Source: Iris pallida
Taxonomy: Eukaryota; Streptophyta; Magnoliopsida; Asparagales; Iridaceae
Length of the DNA stretch: 64,000 nucleotides
Direction: 5' to 3'
NCBI GenBank assembly: GCA_029216955.1
Contig: JANAVB010015600.1
Location: 28,301,137 to 28,365,136 of the forward strand
Shown here: positions 57,061 through 64,000 of the stretch, one piece after another
Numbering within the stretch: position 1 is the stretch's first letter
Layout of the letters: every line of letters begins with the position of its first letter
Made by a program: the position numbers and the translations under genes
Notes under the pieces: generated by a model
Database searches by the model: none
What the model was told of the DNA's origin: nothing
Seen by the model: the letters and a program-made list of their open reading frames with translations, nothing else

Positions 57061-57860
57061 TGTAGAAAACCAGGAGTTGCCGCATCCGCTTATCACGGAT
57101 TTTCTCGACGTCTTCCCCGAAGAGTTGCCAGGATTGTCGTCAGATCGAGATGTGCAGTTCAGCATCGACCTAGTGCCCGTATCAGCGCCGAAGACCCAGC
57201 ATTGCTACAAGATCAACCCGAAGGAAGCTGCAGAGTTGAAGGCCCAGATTAATGAGTTGGAGGACAAGGGTTTTATTCGGTCCAGTGCTTCACCCTGGGG
57301 AGCACCGGTACTCTTCGTGCCCAAGAAGGATGGGACTGTGAGGCTGTGTATTGATTACCGTGCACTCAATAACATCACCATCAAAAATAAATACCCTTTG
57401 TCGCAAATTGATGAGATGTTTGACCAGCTTAGTGGAGCCAAGGTCTTTTCCAAGATTGACCTTCGGTCGGGATATCACCAGATGAAGGTTCGGGAGCAGA
57501 ATATTCCGAAGACAGCTTTCAACACCCGGTACGGCCAGTATGAGTTTCTGGTGATGCCGTTCGGACTCACCAATGCCCCAGCAGTGTTTATGAACTTGAT
57601 GAATAAAGTTTTTCACAAGTATCTGGACAAGTTTGTCGTAGTTTTCATTGACAACATTCTAATATATTCGAAGACCGAGGAGGAGCATATGGAGCACCTG
57701 CGGATTGTGTTAGAGATTCTGCAGAAGGAAAAGCTGTACGGGAAACTCTCGAAATATGAGTTTTTCTTGGACAGAGTGGAGTTCCTAGGATATGTGGTGA
57801 CTGGAGAGGGGATTTTTGTTGATCCTAAGAAGATTGAAGCAGTTGAAGCATGGGCACCTC
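57061..57860 (+). pseudogene. E3 reverse transcriptase with mutated active site
   Basis: RT motifs are [55 protein letters not shown] and [13 protein letters not shown]. The catalytic FIDD box reads FIDN ([12 protein letters not shown], about 57642-57677). The second of the two metal-binding aspartates is thus replaced by Asn through a G-to-A change. The KCEF motif has also become KYEF. There is no stop within RT, but the enzyme cannot be active. Confidence 0.92.
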
Positions 57861-58442
57861 CCAAGTCAGTAGCTGAGATTTGTAGTTTCTTGGGTCTAGC
57901 AGGTTACTATAAGAAGTTTGTGAAAGATTTTGCCAAGATCGCAGAGCCTATGACGAAGCTTACACGGAAGGACGAGGAGTTCATCTGGAGCGACGTCTGC
58001 CAGTCAGCATTTGAAGAATTGAAGAGAAGACTTACGACAGCACCAGTTCTAGCTTTGCCATCTGGATCGGGAGGATTTGTCATCTACAGCGATGCTTCAG
58101 GGAAAGGCTTGGGATGTGTGCTTGAGCAGAACAAGAGGGTTATTGCTTATGCTTCTTGACAGTTGAGGCCCCATGAGAAGAATTATCCCACACATGACTT
58201 GGAGCTTGCAGCAGTCATTTTTGTCTTGAAACTGTGGAAGCACTATTTGTATGGGGAGAGAGTGGACATCTTCATGGACCACAAAAGCCTGAAGTATGTT
58301 TTTACTCAGAAGGAGCTGAATATGAGGCAGCGCAGATGGCTGGAACTCATGAAGGATTTCGATATCAATCTGTAGTACCACCCTGGGAAGGCGAATGTGG
58401 TGGCAGATGCTCTAAGTCGATATTCTGTTGCTATATTTCTCA
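57861..58442 (+). pseudogene. E3 RNase H (broken)
   Basis: [39 protein letters not shown] and VVADALSR identify the domain. Stops are TGA at 58157-58159 (in [12 protein letters not shown], where Arg CGA fits) and TAG at 58373-58375 (in NLxYHPGKAN, where Gln fits). Confidence 0.9.
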
Positions 58443-59965
58443 CTATGGACCGGCATCTTCTAGAAGATCTTGAGAGCCTTGGGATCGAGATTGTTTTACC
58501 AGGAGTAGGAGGGCAGCTGATGCACATGCAGATGCAGTCGGGACTGTTAGAGAAGATCAAGGAGGCCCAGTTTCTTGATGAGGGACTCCGATGTCTCAGA
58601 GGCCAGGCAGAGGCAGGATTGCTCGACGACTTCACCATTGCAGAGGATGGATCCCTGAGGCACGGGAACCAGTTGTATGTGCCCAAGGATCTACGAGAGA
58701 AAGTTATGCAGGAGGCCCACCAGTCGCAGTATTCTATGCATCCTGGATCTACCAAGATGTACAAGGATCTGCGAGAGTATGTTTGGTGGTATGGAATAAA
58801 GAGAGAGGTTGCCAAATTTGTTTCCAGATGCCTTGTGTGCCAGCAACTCAAGGCGGAGCGCCAGAGACCAGCGGGATTACTCCAGCTTTTACCTATACCG
58901 GAATGGAAGTGGGAGCATATCACCATGGACTTTGTCTTTGGTTTACCGCATACGCTCAGTGGCAAGGATGTTATTTGGGTGATCGTGGACAGACTGACAA
59001 AGTCTGCCCATTTCATTCTGTTCAAGGTTGGGCTGTCGACCGAGAAGCTTGCAGACCTCTACATGCGGTAGATTGTGCAGATTCATGGAGTGCCAGTTAG
59101 CATTATTTCAGACGGGGACAGCCGCTTCACATCACATTTCTGGAGGAGCCTACAGTTGAGCTTGGGGTCGCAGTTGAAGTTCAGCACCGCTTATCATCCA
59201 CAGACGGACGGGCAGTCCGAGAGGACCATTCAAACACTGGAGGACATGCTGCGGGTTTACGCACTTGATTTCGGCGGTTCGTGGGAGGATCATTTGCATT
59301 TAGTGGAGTTTGCCTATAACAACAGTTATCAGGCTAACATCGAAATGATCCCGTTCGAGGCACTATATGAACGGAGATGTCGCACGCCTTTATCTTGGGA
59401 CGACGTTGGCGAGAGAGCTTTGCTTGGTCCAAAGATGGTGGTTGACTCAGTTGAGAAAGTCAGACTGATCAGGGAGCGTCTGAGAGTTACACAGGATCGG
59501 CAGAAGCACTGGGCGGACAGCAGCAGACGACCACTTGAGTTTGCGGTTGGAGATAGAGTGTTCCTGAAGATCTCGCCGACTAGGGGCGTCATCAGATTTT
59601 GCAGAGGCGGAAAGCTCAGTCCGAGGTACATCGGGCCTTTCGACGTGACTGCACGGATTGGCGAGGTGGCATATCGACTAGCACTTCCAGCCAGCTTGGA
59701 GGGAGTACACGACGTTTTCCACGTGTCCCAGCTTCGACGCTACATTGCAGATCCGAGCCATGTAGTGGACTATTCGGAACTAGAGGTGGGTCCGAGCTTG
59801 ACCTACGAGGAGCAGCCAATGGAGATACTTGATCGTAGGGAGAAACGCCTGCGGAACCAGACTATTCCACTTGTCCGCGTCATGTGGAGACACCACTCTC
59901 CGGGAGAGTCCACATGGGAGCGTGAGGACGAGATGCGGGATCGTTATCCTAGTTTGTTCACTTGA
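58443..59965 (+). pseudogene. E3 integrase and chromodomain-like tail (one stop)
   Basis: The zinc HHCC region is intact (EAHQSQYSMHPGSTK, RCLVCQQLKAERQRPAG). The catalytic residues are in MDFVFGLPHT, SDGDSRFTSHFW and [15 protein letters not shown]. The tail ends with VRVMWRHHSPGESTWEREDE and a natural TGA at 59963-59965. The single lesion is TAG at 59069-59071 (MRxIVQIHG, Gln expected). This is the best-preserved domain of E3. Confidence 0.92.
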
Positions 59966-60070
59966 TTGTACTTTTATGTTTCAGAGAATTTACATTTCAA
60001 TAAATAATTGGTACTTGGTATGAATCATTTTTATGTTATTTTCCTTGAAATTTTGAGGACGAAATTTTTT

Positions 60071-60084
60071 GAGGGAGGAATATG
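60071..60084 (+). other. E3 polypurine tract
   Basis: GAGGGAGGAATATG lies immediately before the 3' LTR, preceded by TTTTGAGGACGAAATTTTTT. This is the standard chromovirus context. Confidence 0.85.
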
Positions 60085-63000
60085 TGTAACTCCATTCCTC
60101 ATATTTTAGAATAAATAAATAAATATTTTAGTTCATTGTGCAAATGCATTAATATTATAATCTAGGTTTTGTTAAAGAATAGTTTGCATTTTCTTTTAAA
60201 TAGTTATTAAGTTTTCCTTTAAACTTATCGGGCCAGCTTAAGTTTGAATTTGGGCTGAATAATCCAGCCCATTATAACTCGTTCATTTTTTATTTCAATC
60301 TTTCTCTCTGTTTCATTTAGAGGAAGACCCTGAGTTGAGTTTCAAATTCAAATACTTCTCCTAACTAACTTTCACTGTAGCACACTGCTACTCTCCCGCC
60401 AACTCAATTTCAACGGGCTATAAAACCCAGTGATCCCCATAATTTTTCCAATCTCAATTTCCCCTCCCAAGCACACTCGTTCTTCTCCTTCTTCTTCCCA
60501 GAGACTATGGTGATGGCAATGGTGGTGGGAGCAGCTGTTCACTGAAGAAGAACGACGACGACGACGTTCCTGCAGCAGATCGACGTGATCTCCGGCGATC
60601 GACAGTAAGTATAGGTCCGATTCTTCTGTAATCTGATCGTTCGCATTTCCAGTTGTTGATCACAAATTTGTGTGTTCAGTCTTTGAAATCGACCGTGATC
60701 GATCGAGTTCTTTGTACGGTGGGAAGACGATCTGCTCGTGTCAGCAATCAACCAATTCGAGTAAGTTTTGATTTCCTTTTCTCTGTTTCGATTTGAGGTC
60801 AGTAATAGAATTGAGTTTATTGGCATGGACGGGTGCAGAGGCATTCCTCTGTTTTGATAGTAGGAACGAGTGGATGGTATCATGATTTGATCGTTGAGCT
60901 GGGGAATTGAAGGATTTGTGTCCTTGATCGAATTGTGAGTATGGATATTGTGTTTGAACTTGTTTTTCCAAATTTTTGGTTCAACGAATTCAAATATTTA
61001 TGACATCTTATCTAAACTCTGATACGTCGCAACTTTTTGATAAAATGTCTGAACAGAATTTCCTACACCCAAATCGATCTTCGGAACTCATATTCGACTC
61101 ATCGTAGCAGTACAATTGGAGATTTATCTCTTCCTACAGGTATACATTATCTTTGCCTTGCTTTTCGTTCAGTACAGTAATCGAACTTATTAGTTATAAG
61201 AGAGTAGAGTAATGGCTTGTTCGTGTTTGGAAAGGGAAGCCAGCCGAGTGCAGTATTTGTTGAATGAGCGTAGTAGCCGTTGAGTTTGAATTTCCGTGTT
61301 AGCAAATTTAACTCTGTGTAGTGAGGAATTAGTTGAGTGTGTGACTGAAGGTTTGGGGTGTACAAAGAAAATAGTTTAGTCATTTAATGAGCTGTGGTTG
61401 GAGTCTTTAATTGAAAGTTTTGTTAAGATTCTTGATATAGCTCTCTGATGAGTGATAGTAGAAGTTGAGAATCCTTGCAGTAGATTGAAACTTGTTCGAG
61501 AACTAGAGGGATAGTAAAATAGTTTTATTGCAGTATTGTGACTTAGTCTATAAACTGGGGCTTCATATCACTGCCCTGGGTTCAGTGGAAATCTCAGTCA
61601 ACATGAGATGAGATCTCAGTGAACCTGAGATGAAATCTCAGTAAACATGAGATGATACTCAGTAAACCTGAGATGAACATGAGATGGTGTTCAAGCTGAA
61701 CCTGAGTATGTTGGTATCTAAGAGGGTTAACTGTTGGTTGGAGTTCAGCCTATTAAGATGAATAATCTGAATTTATGGGTTCTTTGTAAGCATTATATTA
61801 TTTCAGTTCAATTTCTGAACCTGGAATCTAATATTCAGTATTGTGGCTTATCTCTTGCCCTGGTCCATTGGGAAACAGAGGACTTAATCTCAGTTAGCCT
61901 GGAAGTAATCTCAGTTAGACTGAGGAAGTACATCACTGAACCTGGGAACATTTTCAGTGTAACCTGACATTGCTCTCAGTGTAACCTGAGATTGGATGGC
62001 CCAGTGTAAATTGAGATTAATTCTCAGTGTAACCTGAGATTTGATGGTCCAGTGTAAACTGAGATTAATTCTCAGAGTAACCTGAGATTTGATGGATCTC
62101 AGTGTAAATATGAGAATGAAATCTCAGTAAACCTGAGATGATTTCAGTTAAACCTGAGAATGGGTAGAGACTTTTCATTAGAAACTTTTAGCTCAATCTA
62201 AATCTTTCATAAAGTTTCTAGGATTGGTCAGGAATTATTTTGGCTTAAGAGTGACTGAATACATGTTAAGAGCAAGGTAAGCCTGTGATGATTCAATTTA
62301 GATGAACCTGAGATTGCCTCTACAACTATTTTCAGTCTAATGAACTGATATTGCCATATTGTATTAGGAAGGTTGCTTCCTAAGACATCAGTGTCTGCCT
62401 TTGCAGCTGAGAAATCATGTTAGAATTTTATCAATAAACTTAAGTTTATATATATGCTTTGGCTTGGATAAATTAAGGAACTTGGGAATGGGTTAGGAAC
62501 CTAGCTAACTTTATATTCTAATAATGGTTTTTAGAATAGTTGTAAGGGAGTTTAATATTGAGCAGTTAATATTTGGGCTTAACCAAATATTATAATTGTA
62601 GAACTACAAAATACCAAGTTAGAGCTTGTTTAGTTATTAATCAACTTGTACTCAATAAACCAGGAGGATATCCAGCTTCCTTGATTACCAGTACTTTTCC
62701 GGCGCCAGGCAAGTACCTTTCTACGATTTTGTGCATTTACCTTCTTGTACTCTTTCTTGTGACACGTCATGGCACGATATCATGTACTCATGTACTCCTG
62801 TACTCTTGTTCTTGTACTTATTAGTGTCGGGTGGGGAAATACACTAGCCATGTGACCAATCCCGGTTACTATACTCATGTGCCTAGCTTAGGCCTCGCCT
62901 CGTGCACGCGGGCCCTAAGTCGTACCATATTCATGTACTCCTGTGCATGCTCTTATATTCACCCCAGCCGGTCACATGGACTAGATGTATTTCGATATTG

Positions 63001-63615
63001 TGCACTTATCATGTCTGGTACTTCAGGATTATAGTTTCATTCTTGTACATTACATTTCCTGTACTTTATATGTTCCTGTACTTTACATTCATGTACTATA
63101 GTTCCTGTACTTATTTCCTGTACTACTTTCCTATATTTTCCTGTTCATTCCTGTATTTCATTTTCCTGTACTCTTGTACTCAGTTCATATCTTGTTCATG
63201 TTTCATTACCTAGAACTGTACTTTACTCCGCTCCTGAATAGGATATGTTGCAGGTGAGTTGGAGGTCCTTTGCGACACATATTATGGCCGAGAGCCAGTT
63301 GATGCGGGAGAGCTAGCTGGAGTTGCTCTTGACTTAGAGGCTGCAGAATCCTAGAGCTTTACCATTAGCACTTTACATTTTCATTGTACTTTGAGACTAG
63401 TAGACTCTATCTTTCATTTTGCTGGAATGTAATAAATTTTGAGACTTGTACTTTACTCTGGGTTTGGGATACATTTATAGATGCTGTAATTTCATACTTG
63501 TTCATGATTATCTGGTTAGATTTTCCTAGATTGGTACAGCTTACTTTGTCGTGTCTAATGACGAAGGCTGGACGTGTCCGACTCGTGTCCGATTATTCGG
63601 GAGCGGGTCGTGACA
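60085..63615 (+). repeat. E3 3' LTR
   Basis: This 3531-bp copy of 51678-55204 is followed by GAACA (63616-63620). Differences are mostly transitions, plus a few missing or added palindrome units and a short duplication near the end (GACTCGTGTCC inserted at about 63581). Confidence 0.93.
61590..62160. repeat. array of ATCTCAG...CTGAGAT palindromes (3' LTR)
   Basis: This is the counterpart of 53177-53770. Units have been lost near the start and one extra CTCAGTGTAACCTGAGAT unit is present at about 61976. Confidence 0.83.
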
Positions 63616-63620
63616 GAACA

Positions 63621-63841
63621 TCCAGTAAGCAGCCAAGACGGTCAACAAAATTTTCAGACACGAACAACTTGAAGGATTAGGGGAACAACAACAGCATAAT
63701 CGCGGAAGCAATCTTTGATTTAATCACAGAACCAACGTTGAATACTCGCGGAAGCAGCTTTGGTTAATCGCAGATGCAACTTTGATTTGAAACGAATCAA
63801 AGAAGAGACGAAGGACGTAAAGCCGTGCTCTGATACCAATT
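63621..63841 (-). mobile_element. W internal domain, piece 4 with primer site
   Basis: This non-coding leader-like stretch has repeated CGCGGAAGCA words. It contains GCTCTGATACCA at 63827-63838, which on minus is TGGTATCAGAGC, the classic tRNA-iMet primer binding site. Three bases separate it from the LTR start at 63842. This shows that a minus-strand element begins here. Confidence 0.75.
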
Positions 63842-64000
63842 TGTCACGCCCCGATTCCGTAGAGTCATTTATTCATATATTTATCTTTTGAAATCGATCG
63901 TCCTTGCTTGGGCGTGATGCCGTACAAGTTTGGTATTGCACTTGTACAAGACAAAGATGATACATAATTGAGGTGGTGGTGGCTCGGCCTTGAGGTGGTC
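63842..64000 (-). repeat. W 5' LTR, start only (cut by window end)
   Basis: It begins TGTCACGCCCCGATTCCG next to the iMet primer site. The first 110 bases resemble the reversed end of solo LTRs A and B (GATCGTCCT, GGCGTGATGCCG, TTGTACAAG words), so W and A/B are related families. No full copy of this end is visible at the left of the window, so the pairing with 43312-44041 rests on layout only. Confidence 0.65.

Larger units (their letters stand above)
51678..63615 (+). mobile_element. E3, complete chromodomain Ty3/gypsy element killed by nonsense mutations
   Basis: LTRs are 51678-55204 (3527 bp) and 60085-63615 (3531 bp), both TGTAACTCCATTCC to GCGGGTCGTGACA, inside the perfect TSD GAACA. 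The internal region has the shared leader motif, one continuous gag-pol frame from 55406 to 59965 and a polypurine tract. The frame has eight in-frame stops (six TAG, two TGA) and not a single frameshift. Confidence 0.95.

Noticed and set aside
1..64000. Host genes, tRNA or rRNA genes
   Set aside because: I looked for them in the parts outside the element coding regions and saw none; all protein signatures belong to retrotransposon genes or to the cargo of T.

Overview
This window is plant DNA, almost certainly from a flowering plant with a repeat-rich genome. I found no ordinary host gene, tRNA or rRNA. Nearly every base can be placed in a nest of LTR retrotransposons of the Ty3/gypsy superfamily, because most inserts carry TG...CA termini and a 5-bp target-site duplication (TSD) that I could read on both sides.

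Layout. The outermost element, called W, lies on the minus strand. Its 3' LTR is at the left (23406-24406 plus 43312-44041, probably continuing left of the window). A non-coding internal domain totals about 3.0 kb in four pieces between 44042 and 63841. A tRNA-iMet primer site is at 63827-63838, and the 5' LTR starts at 63842. Inserted in W are: LTR H (1-23405), itself split by two full elements, E1 (612-11641, minus, TSD GAGGG) and E2 (11840-22970, plus, TSD GTTAG); solo LTR S (24407-43306, TSD AGTAG), which holds a 16.5-kb Tat-lineage element T (25141-41605, minus); two related solo LTRs, A (46018-48521, TSD ATCAA) and B (48625-50967, TSD GCAAC); and full element E3 (51678-63615, plus, TSD GAACA).

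E1, E2 and E3 are chromodomain elements resembling the Tekay/Del group: gag with two zinc knuckles, protease, RT, RNase H, integrase and a C-terminal chromodomain-like tail in one frame. All are broken. E3 has eight in-frame stops and no frameshift; E1 has six in-frame stops and at least two frameshifts; E2 has one stop and two frameshifts. E2 also carries two small ORFs (106 and 115 codons) between its 5' LTR and gag. They look like diverged copies of one another and match no family I know.

Element T has an extra ORF in front of gag, gag, protease, a repeat-rich spacer, a G-patch-like segment, RT, two RNase H domains and integrase on the minus strand. Between integrase and the 3' LTR it carries, on the opposite strand, what looks like a complete eukaryotic gene: TATA box, ATG, three phase-1 introns, a plant-mobile-domain-like region, an acidic linker, a coiled coil and a poly(A) signal. 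It also carries a second small antisense ORF. The gene is broken by stops in this copy. This antisense gene and the duplicated leader ORFs of E2 are the two most interesting items here.
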